The translations under genes were made by a program, and so were the position numbers. Positions 37,569 through 46,361 of a stretch of DNA of 64,000 nucleotides are shown here, piece by piece. Each line of letters starts with the position of its first letter. The first letter of the stretch is position 1. Source of the stretch: Tritonibacter litoralis (GTDB lineage Bacteria > Pseudomonadota > Alphaproteobacteria > Rhodobacterales > Rhodobacteraceae); contig NZ_WIBF01000001.1 of NCBI RefSeq assembly GCF_009496005.1, positions 806,001 to 870,000 of the forward strand, in the 5' to 3' direction. The notes below the pieces were generated by a model that did no database searches, was not told the DNA's origin, and was given only the letters and a program-made list of their open reading frames with translations.

Positions 37569-38420
37569 TTACAACCATTCCCCTTTGACCGACTGGCGAT
37601 AGATCTGGCTGAGCCAGTTGCCGCCACGATCCTTGAGCTTGAGCCCATTGGATGTGAGGAGCTTAAAGCTGTCCTCATACCACTCGGTGGATTGGTAGTT
37701 GTGTCCCAGAATCGCACCTGCGGTCTGTGCCTCATCCACCAGACCAAGCGACAGATAGGCTTCGACCAGCCGATGCAGCGCCTCAGCCGTATGCGACGTC
37801 GTCTGGAAGTCTTCGACCACCACACGGAACCGGTTGATGGCCGAGGTGAAATGTCCCTGACGCAAGTAATAGCGTCCGATTTCCATTTCCTTGCCCGCCA
37901 GATGGTCAAAGGCCAGATCGAATTTCAAGATGGCTGAGCTTGCGTATTCGCTGTCGGGATAGACCTCGATCACGGTGCGCAGGGCCTGCAAGGCCTGGAA
38001 GGTCAACCCCTGGTCCCGACCGATCTCATCAATCTGGTCATAATAGCTGAGCGCCAGAAGATACTGCGCATAGGCCGCGTCTTCGTCGGTTGGATAGAAA
38101 TCGATATAGCGCTGCGCCGCGCCGCGGCTGCTTTCGTAATCCTTACCGCTGTGGAAGGTAAACGCCTGCATGATCAGCGCCTGTTTGGCGAGTTCAGAAT
38201 ACGGGTAAAGCCGTTCAACTTCAGAAAAGAAGTAGGCCGCGTCCTTGTTGCGCTTGCGCGCCAGTTCAAACTCACCCCGTTCAAAGATCTGTTGTGGCGT
38301 AAAGATCTCAAGGTTTTCCTGTCGTGCCGCCGCATCGCCATCCGCGCCACCGCAGTTTGCGAGCATAGCCATCAGAAGAACTGAACCCGCGAATTTTGTG
38401 GCCGTTCTGATGCCGAACAT
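37569..38420 (-). CDS. bamD: Outer-membrane assembly lipoprotein BamD
   Basis: A 283-residue lipoprotein. The signal peptide ends in the lipobox LANC with Cys23 as the acylated residue. TPR-like repeats follow (for example FERGEFELARKRNKDAAYFFSEVERLYPYSELAKQA). BamD is an essential part of the BAM complex that inserts beta-barrel proteins in the outer membrane. Its place between lpxC and recN joins it with other envelope genes. Confidence 0.96.
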   Translation of the reverse strand: MFGIRTATKFAGSVLLMAMLANCGGADGDAAARQENLEIFTPQQIFERGEFELARKRNKDAAYFFSEVERLYPYSELAKQALIMQAFTFHSGKDYESSRGAAQRYIDFYPTDEDAAYAQYLLALSYYDQIDEIGRDQGLTFQALQALRTVIEVYPDSEYASSAILKFDLAFDHLAGKEMEIGRYYLRQGHFTSAINRFRVVVEDFQTTSHTAEALHRLVEAYLSLGLVDEAQTAGAILGHNYQSTEWYEDSFKLLTSNGLKLKDRGGNWLSQIYRQSVKGEWL

Positions 38421-38602
38421 ATGTCTAACCTCGTCGTCATTCCAACCGGGACAAGCCCGCTGTGCAGCCCTGCCTCGCCGGGTCTAGCACATTCGTTTAT
38501 GGGACAAAATCACTTTTGCCCCCATCCGGTTCACTTGGCCCGGAATATGCCGCTCGGTCAAGGGTATGACGGTCAACAGAACGCGAACCCGATGCTCTTT
38601 GG

Positions 38603-38634
38603 ACAACAAAAAAGGTCCGCTCGGGCGGACCTTT
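38603..38634 (-). terminator. Terminator of lpxC
   Basis: A 10-bp perfect stem (38611-38620 with 38625-38634, 4-base loop) is followed on the minus strand by TTTGTTG. It lies 25 bases past the lpxC stop. Confidence 0.9.
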
Positions 38635-38658
38635 GATACTTACACCAACATTCGCGAC

Positions 38659-39594
38659 TTAGGCGACGCGACGCTGTTGTGGGATCTCCCCCCAAACAAG
38701 CCCCTGCCCCGGCAGGCGAGAGATCATGATCGGGTCACACAAGACACGTTCCACTGCACCCGGCGTGCCAAACAGGGCCCGCAAAAGTGTGTTGGTCAGT
38801 GAGTGGCCTGCGCGTTCACCGATGTAGTGACCAAACAACGGACCACCGGCAAGCGCCAGATCCCCCAACGCGTCCAACATCTTGTGGCGCACAGGCTCAT
38901 CCGAGTGACGCAGCCCTTCGCCGCTTTGGACCACATGGCCATCAAACACAACCGCGTTTTCACCGGGGATGCCGCCCAAGGCCAGACCGGCCGCCTGCAT
39001 CGCATCCACATCCGCGCGACGGCAGAACGTGCGGCAATCACACAGCTCACGGGCAAAGGCACCGTTGCGCATGTCCAGCGACCGGGTTTGGCGACCAATG
39101 GCGGCCTCTGCAAAATCGATATGAAATTCGATCTTCAGACGATCCGAAGGTTTCAGCGTTGCACGCGCGCCTTCGTCATTGGTAACGGTGACTTCTTTCT
39201 TCACGCGATAGGCCACAATCGGCTGCGACTGACGCGCGACGCCGTGTTTCATGATGCCGCGTACAAAATGCGCTGAGGAACCATCCATGATCGGCACCTC
39301 GGGTCCGTCCAGTTCGATCAGCGCATTATGAACGCCGCAGCCTGCCAGCGCGGCCATGATATGTTCAACGGTTGAAACAGAGACTTTGGCGTCATTGACA
39401 AGACGGGTGCACAAGGGCGAGCGTTCGACTAGGCTCCAGTTCGCAGGAACCAGAGTGTCGCCCAATGCGATATCCGTGCGGCGAAATACGATCCCATGCC
39501 CCGCTGGTGCGGGAAAAAGCTTCATGCGGACGGGTTTGCCGGAATGGAGACCGACGCCATCAAACGTCACAGATGCTTTGAGCGTATTTTGCAC
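38659..39594 (-). CDS. lpxC: UDP-3-O-acyl-N-acetylglucosamine deacetylase
   Basis: A 311-residue LpxC, the committed step of lipid A synthesis. Zinc and catalytic elements are intact: GVGLHSG near the start, VEHIMAALAG, ELDGPEVPIMDGSS, the RHKMLDALGDLAL zinc site and the ERAGHSLTN histidine. I chose the GTG at 39594 (protein starts with MQNTLKASVTFDG), which has AGAGG 6-7 bases upstream and gives the family length; the frame is open further left without similarity. It has its own terminator and lies after ftsZ, as in many proteobacteria. Confidence 0.96.
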   Translation of the reverse strand: MQNTLKASVTFDGVGLHSGKPVRMKLFPAPAGHGIVFRRTDIALGDTLVPANWSLVERSPLCTRLVNDAKVSVSTVEHIMAALAGCGVHNALIELDGPEVPIMDGSSAHFVRGIMKHGVARQSQPIVAYRVKKEVTVTNDEGARATLKPSDRLKIEFHIDFAEAAIGRQTRSLDMRNGAFARELCDCRTFCRRADVDAMQAAGLALGGIPGENAVVFDGHVVQSGEGLRHSDEPVRHKMLDALGDLALAGGPLFGHYIGERAGHSLTNTLLRALFGTPGAVERVLCDPIMISRLPGQGLVWGEIPQQRRVA

Positions 39595-39749
39595 AATGTG
39601 CCTCTTTCGTTGCCACAATCTTAACGATTGCCTTGCAAACAGAGGTAAGGCCTTCGCAGAAAAGTCACAATTCAATCTTTGTAACGGAATGAAACACGCC
39701 CGAAACAAATAGGCAAAACCCCGCTCACGAACCATTAATGCGTTGTTTT

Positions 39750-39778
39750 GAAACGAAAAAGCCGCCTCTCGGCGGCTT
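39750..39778 (-). terminator. Terminator of ftsZ
   Basis: An 8-bp perfect stem (39759-39766 with 39771-39778, 4-base loop) is followed on the minus strand by TTTCGTTT, 24 bases past the ftsZ stop. Confidence 0.9.
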
Positions 39779-39802
39779 CTCTAACTGTAAAAAACGAGCT
39801 AT

Positions 39803-41467
39803 TTAATTCGCCTGGCGTCGCAGGAAGGCTGGAATTTCGATCCGTTCCTGATCGGGATCCGCCTGACGCTGCGTTTGCGGCGTGCCTGCAGGCTGCTGCA
39901 CCATCGGCTGTTGGCGCATCGGCGCGTTCTGCCCGTGATCCGGTTGATTGTTGTTGGTCATCCGGTGGATCAGAGAGTTCAACCCAAAACGGCGCTGCTC
40001 TGCGGCGTCAGGTTGCGGAGCTGGTTCCGGCTGCGGCGCAGGAGCGGATTGTTGCACCGGAGGTGCCATCCGCTGCTGCGGTTGCGCTGCTGCAGCCGCG
40101 GCCTGCAGGCGTTGCAGCGCTTCTTGTGACGGGGTGCCTGGTGCCGGCGCTTTGGGTGCGACAAAGCCAGGGGTGCCTTCGGTCATTGCATCCGCTTGCG
40201 GCTGGAATTCGGCCACAGCCGGGCGATAGGCTGGCGGCGGCAAGCCGTCGTCACCCATTTCCTCGGCGGTTTCGATCACTTCGGGCTCGGGCTCAGCACC
40301 GGCGGCTGGCTCCATTCCTTCAAACAGCGACGGCTCTTGGGGCTGTGCGACTTGTGCAACCGGCTCTGGCGCGGCGGCTTGCGCAACAGTGTCCAGTGTC
40401 AGCGGCGCAGGGGCCGCCTCTGCTTTGACTTCGGCTGTTACGGTCTTGGTCAGGGGCGCAGACATCGGACGACGCGGCACCGGCATTTCAGTGTTCACAT
40501 CGGTTGCGTCGATACCGGTTGCCACGACAGAGACGCGCATCTTGCCGTCCATTTCGGTGTCCAAGGTCGAACCAACGATGATGTTCGCTTCTGGGTCCAC
40601 TTCCTCGCGGATGCGGTTGGCGGCTTCGTCCAGTTCAAACAGGGTCAAGTCATGGCTGCCGGTGATGTTGATCAGAACACCTTTGGCACCGCGCAGCGAA
40701 ATCTCGTCCAACAGCGGGTTAGCAATGGCCTTCTCGGCGGCCTGAACCGCGCGATCTTCGCCTTCGCCCTCACCGGTGCCCATCATCGCCTTGCCCATCT
40801 CGTCCATCACGGCGCGCACGTCCGCAAAGTCGAGGTTGATCAGGCCGGGGCGCACCATCAGGTCGGTAACGCCTTTGACACCTTGGTACAGAACGTCATC
40901 CGCCATCGAGAAGGCTTCGGTGAACGTGGTCTTCTCATTGGCAAGGCGGAACAGGTTCTGGTTTGGAATAATGATCAGCGTATCGACAACGCGCTGCAGG
41001 GCTTCCACACCGTCTTCGGCCTGGCGCATCCGTTTGGCGCCTTCGAATTGGAACGGCTTGGTGACAACACCCACCGTTAGAACACCCAATTCCCGCGCCG
41101 CCTGCGCGATGATCGGCGCCGCACCGGTGCCGGTGCCGCCCCCCATACCAGCGGTGATAAAGCACATATGCGCCCCCGCCAGATGGTCCACAATTTGTTC
41201 AATGCTTTCTTCGGCTGCGGCCGAGCCAACCGAGGGGCGCGCACCCGCGCCCAGACCTTCGGTGACTTTGACGCCCAGCTGAACACGGCTTTTGGCCGAG
41301 CTCTGTTGCAGCGCCTGCGCGTCTGTGTTGGCGACGACAAACTCGACACCGTCCAGCTCTTTGGCAATCATATTGTTGACAGCGTTTCCGCCGGCCCCGC
41401 CGACACCAAACACCGTGATCCGCGGCCGCAGTTCTTCTTGTCCGGGCATCGAAAGGTTCAAAGCCAT
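39803..41467 (-). CDS. ftsZ: Cell division protein FtsZ
   Basis: A 554-residue tubulin-like GTPase that forms the Z ring. The globular domain (about 1-320) has the signature GGGTGTG at residues 109-115. It is followed by an unusually long linker of about 210 residues rich in A, P, Q and E, then the conserved C-terminal tail [10 protein letters not shown] that binds FtsA and other anchors. The long linker is typical of alphaproteobacteria. It lies after ftsA across a 335-base gap that should hold its own promoters. Confidence 0.98.
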   Translation of the reverse strand: MALNLSMPGQEELRPRITVFGVGGAGGNAVNNMIAKELDGVEFVVANTDAQALQQSSAKSRVQLGVKVTEGLGAGARPSVGSAAAEESIEQIVDHLAGAHMCFITAGMGGGTGTGAAPIIAQAARELGVLTVGVVTKPFQFEGAKRMRQAEDGVEALQRVVDTLIIIPNQNLFRLANEKTTFTEAFSMADDVLYQGVKGVTDLMVRPGLINLDFADVRAVMDEMGKAMMGTGEGEGEDRAVQAAEKAIANPLLDEISLRGAKGVLINITGSHDLTLFELDEAANRIREEVDPEANIIVGSTLDTEMDGKMRVSVVATGIDATDVNTEMPVPRRPMSAPLTKTVTAEVKAEAAPAPLTLDTVAQAAAPEPVAQVAQPQEPSLFEGMEPAAGAEPEPEVIETAEEMGDDGLPPPAYRPAVAEFQPQADAMTEGTPGFVAPKAPAPGTPSQEALQRLQAAAAAAQPQQRMAPPVQQSAPAPQPEPAPQPDAAEQRRFGLNSLIHRMTNNNQPDHGQNAPMRQQPMVQQPAGTPQTQRQADPDQERIEIPAFLRRQAN

Positions 41468-41802
41468 GATCTATCCGCCTGTGTTTTTTCGCCCTCCCGC
41501 AAAGGGCATTTTCCTGTCCTAATATTGAAACAAGTCTACCCAAGGCAAAGAGTCGCGTCATCCCCAAAAGCTAAGGCCACCACAAAATATGGCAGTTTTA
41601 TGGTGAAAAAACGCGGCATTTCGCCGATCCAAGCAGATCTTGCGTTAACGATCAGAGCAAACACAACAAGCAGCAACACCGCAGAGAATCCCTGCGTTGC
41701 AGCATCTATCAATGTTGGTGGCCTGCTCGACCGTTTGGATGCCGACATTCTGCGGCAATTAATGAAGTCTTAGCGGTTTCAAAAGGCGCTGTCACGCCCG
41801 GA
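41468..41802. other. Non-coding gap of 335 bases between ftsA and ftsZ
   Basis: This is the expected ftsZ promoter region. A TTAA-N7-TTAG sequence at 41759-41773 differs by one base from the CtrA box. A short minus-strand frame (41536-41748) with one hydrophobic stretch has no ribosome-binding site and I do not call it. No hairpin terminator is visible after ftsA, so read-through is possible. Confidence 0.55.
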
Positions 41803-43137
41803 TTACCAATTCTCTTTGAACCACCGCACTGCGCGACGAAAGCCACCACGGGTGTGTTTGTCTACCGGCACCTCGAAATCCCACCATTCATCTTGGGGGT
41901 GGGCGGCCAAGAGGCACAGCCCTACGGCCGAGGCAAAACTGGGCCCGGTTGCCGATTGCGGCAGGCCATGGACCCGCAGGGGTCGTCCCAGGCGGACCTG
42001 ATGGCCCAGGATCCGCGCTGCCAATCCATCCAGCCCCATGATCTGGCTTGACCCGCCCGTCAGAACGATCTGCTGGCTGGGCAGATGTTCAAACCCGGCG
42101 GCATCCAGACGGGCGCGCACCTCTTCCAGGATCTCTTCGACACGGGGGCGCATGACCCCAATGAGCTCGGCTCGGCTGACGGTGCGGCGGTCATGTTCCC
42201 AATCGCCGGTGTCACCGCCGATGTCGATCATGTCCCGGTCATCTGCACCCGTCGCCTGCACCCCGCCGCAAAACGTCTTGATCCGTTCGGCATTGGCCGT
42301 GGGCACGCTGAGCCCCATAGAAATGTCGCTGGTGATATGATCCCCCCCCATGCGCACCGCATCGGCATAGATCATGTGTTTCTTCATAAAGACCGAGATC
42401 GAGGTCGACCCGCCGCCCATATCGATACAGGCCGAACCCAGCTCTTGTTCGTCTTCCACCAGGGCCGAGAAACCCGATGCATAGGCCGAGGACGCAATCC
42501 CCGCCAGTTCCAGATCACAGCGTTTGATACATTGCACCAGATTCTGCACGATCGGCGCGTCCACCGTCAGCATGTGCATATCAACCTCAAGGGAATGCCC
42601 CATCTGCCCGCGCGGGTCGCTGAGGCCCGAGCGATGGTCCAGCGCGAAATTGATCGGCTGCGCATGTAGCACTTCGCGGCCGCCGCCATATTCCGGGATC
42701 TCACAAGCGGCCAGCACGCGGGCCACTTCATTTTCTGTGACCTCTTGGCCTTCCAGTTCCACCTGCGCGTTGAGCCCATAAGAACGGGGATGCGCGCCCG
42801 AAAAACAGGCGATCACGTGGTCGACCCGGACAGCGGCCATTTTCTGCGCCCCTTGCACGGCGGTGCGAATGGCGCGTTCGGTCTCTTGCATGGCGAAGAT
42901 TTCGCCAAATTGCACCCCGCGCGACCGGGTTGTATTGGCTCCGATCACCCGGAACCCGGATTGCCCCGCCAGCGAGCCCACAGATCCATCTTGGTCAAGC
43001 CGACCCGGACCATCAAACCGCAGGATCAAACAGGCGATTTTGGAGCTTCCCACGTCCAAAATGGCCACCACGCCGCGCTGCATCGCCTGGCGGCGCATCT
43101 GCCGCATTGCCCGTTGTGTTTGATAAAGATCTGTCAT
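41803..43137 (-). CDS. ftsA: Cell division protein FtsA
   Basis: A 444-residue actin-like protein with the ATPase-fold phosphate loops (VVAILDVGSSKIACL near the start; ACIDMGGGSTSISVF mid-protein) and a C-terminal amphipathic helix (GGFRRAVRWFKENW) that anchors it to the membrane. It links FtsZ filaments to the inner membrane and recruits later proteins. I favour ATG 43137 (MTDLYQTQRAMRQM), one base after the ftsQ stop. An in-frame ATG at 43155 overlaps ftsQ; neither has a strong ribosome-binding site. Confidence 0.96.
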   Translation of the reverse strand: MTDLYQTQRAMRQMRRQAMQRGVVAILDVGSSKIACLILRFDGPGRLDQDGSVGSLAGQSGFRVIGANTTRSRGVQFGEIFAMQETERAIRTAVQGAQKMAAVRVDHVIACFSGAHPRSYGLNAQVELEGQEVTENEVARVLAACEIPEYGGGREVLHAQPINFALDHRSGLSDPRGQMGHSLEVDMHMLTVDAPIVQNLVQCIKRCDLELAGIASSAYASGFSALVEDEQELGSACIDMGGGSTSISVFMKKHMIYADAVRMGGDHITSDISMGLSVPTANAERIKTFCGGVQATGADDRDMIDIGGDTGDWEHDRRTVSRAELIGVMRPRVEEILEEVRARLDAAGFEHLPSQQIVLTGGSSQIMGLDGLAARILGHQVRLGRPLRVHGLPQSATGPSFASAVGLCLLAAHPQDEWWDFEVPVDKHTRGGFRRAVRWFKENW

Positions 43138-43138
43138 G

Positions 43139-44032
43139 TCACCGGTTGCCCGCATTCAGTTCTTTGATTTGCCACCAATTCTCGACAGCGTTCTCAGTCA
43201 TCCGCACGGTGGGGCGCTGCGACAAGCGCATGTCTACAATGGCCACGTCGCGCTCCAAAAGCTCTTGCACCTCGCTGACGGCGATAACGCGTTCAAAGGC
43301 AGTCACCGGTTCAAGCGTCGGCAACAAAATGCGTTGATCGCGATCCAAAACCACATCCCAGCGGCGCTCGCCAATGCGGACCAGACCACGCACCCGCCCA
43401 TCAAGCGGACGTGATGCGGCCAACAGCTGCAAGGCTTCGGGCACATGGGCATCCGCGCCAGTCCCAACAATCAGCGGCAACAACGGATGCAGATCGCGAC
43501 TGCCAAGCTCGGCGACAAAGGCGCCCGTTTCATCCAACAGCGCCAAACCGTCACGTGTGCGCCAGACAACCGCAGGGGTCCGCTCCACCACATCAACTTG
43601 CAAAATACCGCCGGGGCGAATGCGAACCTTGGCTGATTTCACAGGGTCCAACCCTTCGATCAGATCCCGCAGCATCGGCAGTTCCAGATCAAACGAGCTG
43701 ACAGGGAAGTCGATCGACATCACCTCGCGGATGTCGTCAGATAATTCCGCTCCTGCACCATCGATTGCCATGACCTCAACCAGAAACTCGGGCCGGTTCT
43801 CAAACTCGGTCCGCAGCTCGTTAAAGCTCGTCACAATCACATCGCGGCGCTCTTCGCTGGCCAGAAAAATCGCAAGCGCCGCGCCCAGACAGCAGATCGG
43901 CAAGCCGACGCGCAGACCAAGGCGGATGCCAGGCGTCAGCATCCAGCGCTGGATGCGGTACTTTAACCGTGACGGTGCCGGGTCGCTTTTGGGCAGCTTG
44001 TGGCGGCGGAGGGATTGGATCAGCGATCGCAA
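43139..44032 (-). CDS. ftsQ: Cell division protein FtsQ
   Basis: A 297-residue bitopic protein. It has a basic cytoplasmic N-terminus, one membrane helix (about residues 42-62, LGLRVGLPICCLGAALAIFLA), a POTRA domain (VMAIDGAGAELSDDIREVMSI) and a beta domain with the DVVERTPAVVWR segment. FtsQ bridges early and late divisome parts. The TTG at 44032 is chosen since GGAGGA sits exactly 6 bases upstream; a GTG at 44059 would overlap ddl more and has no good ribosome-binding site. The start overlaps the ddl stop by 13 bases. Confidence 0.93.
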   Translation of the reverse strand: MRSLIQSLRRHKLPKSDPAPSRLKYRIQRWMLTPGIRLGLRVGLPICCLGAALAIFLASEERRDVIVTSFNELRTEFENRPEFLVEVMAIDGAGAELSDDIREVMSIDFPVSSFDLELPMLRDLIEGLDPVKSAKVRIRPGGILQVDVVERTPAVVWRTRDGLALLDETGAFVAELGSRDLHPLLPLIVGTGADAHVPEALQLLAASRPLDGRVRGLVRIGERRWDVVLDRDQRILLPTLEPVTAFERVIAVSEVQELLERDVAIVDMRLSQRPTVRMTENAVENWWQIKELNAGNR

Positions 44033-44943
44033 CTTGCGTCCTCCACCAATGCGGCACACAGCTGACCAAAGGTCAGCCCTGCGTGTTCGCCTTGTTCGGG
44101 TGCCAGCGAGGTCGGCGTCATACCGGGTTGGGTATTGACCTCAAGGATGATCAACCCGTCCTTGCCTTTGCTCTCATCCCAGCGGAAGTCCGCACGGCTC
44201 AGGCCCCGGCATCCCAAAACCCGATGCGCCTTGAGCGCGTAATCAAGACATAAGCCATAGATCTCATCCGGCAGATCCGCCGGGATTACATGAGACGAGC
44301 CGCCGGGCTTGTATTTGGCATCGTAATCATACCAGCCATCGGTGTGGATCTCGGTTACCGTCAGGGCCTGATCCTTGAGCACCGCAACCGTCAGCTCGCG
44401 TCCGGGTACAAACGCCTCAACCAGAACCTCATCCGGCATCGCATCATCCAGCGCAGGCGGGCCATTGCTATCCTCATGCACCAGATAGATCCCGACGCTC
44501 GATCCTTCGTTGTTGGGTTTCACCACATAAGGCGGCTGCATCACATGGCGACGGCGCACCGCTTCCTTGGCAAACAAGCCGCTGGTCGCGACGGGAATAC
44601 CCAGGCTGTGAAACGCTGCTTTGGACCGCTCCTTGTCCATTGCCACGGCCGAGGCCCGCACACCGGAATGTGTATAAGGAATACGCAACCACTCCAGCAG
44701 GCCCTGCACGCAGCCGTCTTCGCCCCAGCGACCGTGCAGCGCGTTAAAGACCACATCTGGTTTCACCTTGGCCAATTGGTCAACCAGATCCGCGCCTGCG
44801 TCAATCTCTGTGACCTCAAACCCTTCCCCACGCAGAGCGGCCGCGCATTCACGACCCGATGACAGGGACACTTCGCGTTCCGCAGAAGGTCCACCCATCA
44901 ATACTGCGACTGTCGGGAGTGCTGTGCTCGTCCCACTCACCAT
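44020..44943 (-). CDS. ddl: D-alanine--D-alanine ligase
   Basis: A 307-residue ATP-grasp ligase that makes D-Ala-D-Ala for the peptidoglycan pentapeptide. Landmarks are VLMGGPSAEREVSLSSG, the FNALHGRWGEDG motif, PYTHSGVRASAVAMDKE, the ATP-binding PYVVKPNNEGSSVGI and the Mg site ILEVNTQPGMTPTSLAP. Start ATG 44943 has GAGG 6 bases upstream. It lies between murB and ftsQ in the usual dcw order. Confidence 0.97.
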   Translation of the reverse strand: MVSGTSTALPTVAVLMGGPSAEREVSLSSGRECAAALRGEGFEVTEIDAGADLVDQLAKVKPDVVFNALHGRWGEDGCVQGLLEWLRIPYTHSGVRASAVAMDKERSKAAFHSLGIPVATSGLFAKEAVRRRHVMQPPYVVKPNNEGSSVGIYLVHEDSNGPPALDDAMPDEVLVEAFVPGRELTVAVLKDQALTVTEIHTDGWYDYDAKYKPGGSSHVIPADLPDEIYGLCLDYALKAHRVLGCRGLSRADFRWDESKGKDGLIILEVNTQPGMTPTSLAPEQGEHAGLTFGQLCAALVEDASCDR

Positions 44944-45082
44944 ACCGCGCCTCAAAAGCTCATGGGGCGTTTGTGCCCCTTATTGTTTAATGCCCAAATT
45001 CGGGCGAATCCTTCGGGGTCTCCCCCGCCAAGTCACTGTGGCCGCGCCGCCCCTCACCCGGGGACGTCAAAGGACCATAATG

Positions 45083-45128
45083 ACTCGTTAACCATTAAGC
45101 CACGAAAGTTAGCAAATGCCTAACGAGT
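45083..45128. promoter_or_regulatory. Inverted repeats upstream of ddl
   Basis: Eight-base perfect arms ACTCGTTA and TAACGAGT (45083-45090, 45121-45128) enclose TTAACCATTAAG and a second pair GTTAG/CTAAC (45108-45112, 45120-45124). A GANTC site (the CcrM methylation sequence) overlaps the left arm. They sit in the 232-base gap between murB and ddl, where a ddl-ftsQA promoter could lie. Confidence 0.4.
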
Positions 45129-45175
45129 AAATCACCCAGACACCGCCATCGGCAAGTTCCGGTCACCCTATCCGG

Positions 45176-46096
45176 TCACTTCGGCTCACCAACCCTCATG
45201 ATCTCCCATTCTAGCGCGATGCCAGAATCCGCGTAAACCGTTTTTCGAACGTGTTCCCCCAAAGCTTCCAGATCTGCGGCAGTTGCGCCACCGGTGTTGA
45301 TCATGAAATTCGAGTGTTTCTCGCTCATCTGAGCACCACCGATGCTGGCGCCCCGAAGACCTGCGTTGTCGATCACCTTCCAGGCCTTCAGATCATGCAC
45401 ATCATCAGCCTGCCCCGTCGACGAAAAGCCAGCCGGATTGCGAAAGGTCGATCCCGCGCTGCGGTCCTTGGTGGGCTGGGTCTCATCGCGCTTTTGCAGC
45501 TGCGCCTCCATGCGTGCGTGCAGCTCTGCCGCGTCGCCAGCCGGGCCTTGGAAGGTGGCCGAAACCAGCACCGCGCCCTCGGGCACATCGGACTGGCGGT
45601 ATTGGAAATTCAGCTCTGCGGCGTTGACCTCGCGGATCTCGCCCCGGCGGGTGACGAGGGTGGCCGACTGGAACACATCCGCCACGTAAGAACCATAACA
45701 GCCCGCGTTCATCCGCACCGCACCGCCGATGGATCCCGGAATGGTGCGCAGGAAGGTCAGATCCACGCCCGCATCCGCCGCTTTTTTGGCCACATGGGCG
45801 TCCAGAGCGGCGGCCCCGGCGGTAACGGTCTGGCCATCCACGTCGATCTGGTTAAACCCGCGCCCCAACCGGATCACCACGGCGCGCAAGCCCCCGTCGC
45901 GCACGATGAGGTTCGACCCCACCCCCATGGGAAAGACCGTCACGCCGGGGTCCAGATCCCGCAGGAACTGCGCCAGATCGTCCACATCCGCCGGCTGAAA
46001 CACCACATCCGCAGGGCCGCCCACACGCAACCACGTGAGGGTCGAGAGGTCGCGCCCCTCTGTCAACTTACCGCGCACTGTTGGAAGATCAGCCAT
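45176..46096 (-). CDS. murB: UDP-N-acetylmuramate dehydrogenase
   Basis: A 306-residue FAD enzyme that reduces UDP-GlcNAc-enolpyruvate to UDP-MurNAc with NADPH. FAD-binding segments are [30 protein letters not shown] and [19 protein letters not shown]. The catalytic serine is in [10 protein letters not shown], and [12 protein letters not shown] closes the active site. The start ATG 46096 (MADLPTVRG) follows GGAG; an in-frame ATG at 46126 is less likely. It is separated from the rest of the mur genes by the 390-residue unknown gene. Confidence 0.97.
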   Translation of the reverse strand: MADLPTVRGKLTEGRDLSTLTWLRVGGPADVVFQPADVDDLAQFLRDLDPGVTVFPMGVGSNLIVRDGGLRAVVIRLGRGFNQIDVDGQTVTAGAAALDAHVAKKAADAGVDLTFLRTIPGSIGGAVRMNAGCYGSYVADVFQSATLVTRRGEIREVNAAELNFQYRQSDVPEGAVLVSATFQGPAGDAAELHARMEAQLQKRDETQPTKDRSAGSTFRNPAGFSSTGQADDVHDLKAWKVIDNAGLRGASIGGAQMSEKHSNFMINTGGATAADLEALGEHVRKTVYADSGIALEWEIMRVGEPK

Positions 46097-46187
46097 ACCC
46101 GCTCCATGCCCCAAAGGGGTCTTCAAAAACTGCGGATGGGTTTAGGGCATGTGGGAAAGGGAGGAAAGAGCATAGTCACAGCAAACC

Positions 46188-46209
46188 GCCTGTCGCGTCA
46201 GCGACAGGC
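46188..46209. repeat. Hairpin in the murB upstream gap
   Basis: Nine-base perfect arms GCCTGTCGC and GCGACAGGC with a 4-base loop lie 91 bases upstream of the murB start. There is no T tract. Confidence 0.5.
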
Positions 46210-46255
46210 ACGCGTCCGCCCGACAAAAACCTATTGCCAGGCTGCAAGGCCGGGC

Positions 46256-46313
46256 AGCGCCCGCCCCGCCCCCATTTTGCCGGAGGCAAACCTTTGGTTT
46301 GATGGCGGGCGCT
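46256..46313. repeat. Composite palindromic element beside the unknown gene
   Basis: Ten-base perfect arms AGCGCCCGCC and GGCGGGCGCT (46256-46265, 46304-46313) enclose two adjoining exact hairpins, TTTGCC-GGA-GGCAAA (46276-46290) and AAACC-TTT-GGTTT (46288-46300), that share three bases. It starts 49 bases past the stop of the unknown gene. The layout recalls intergenic BIME-type repeats; copy number cannot be judged from one window. Confidence 0.5.
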
Positions 46314-46361
46314 TCGCACCCACCCCGGGACGGGCTCTGCCCTTAACTCACATGCGAAACG

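Noticed and set aside
41536-41748. Small minus-strand frame with one hydrophobic stretch between ftsA and ftsZ
   Set aside because: No ribosome-binding site, no known small division protein resembles it, and the interval is better explained as promoter DNA.
44964-44979. GGGGC/GCCCC hairpin just upstream of ddl taken as a terminator
   Set aside because: Its T-rich side faces the plus strand, where no gene precedes it; for the minus-strand genes there is no T tract.
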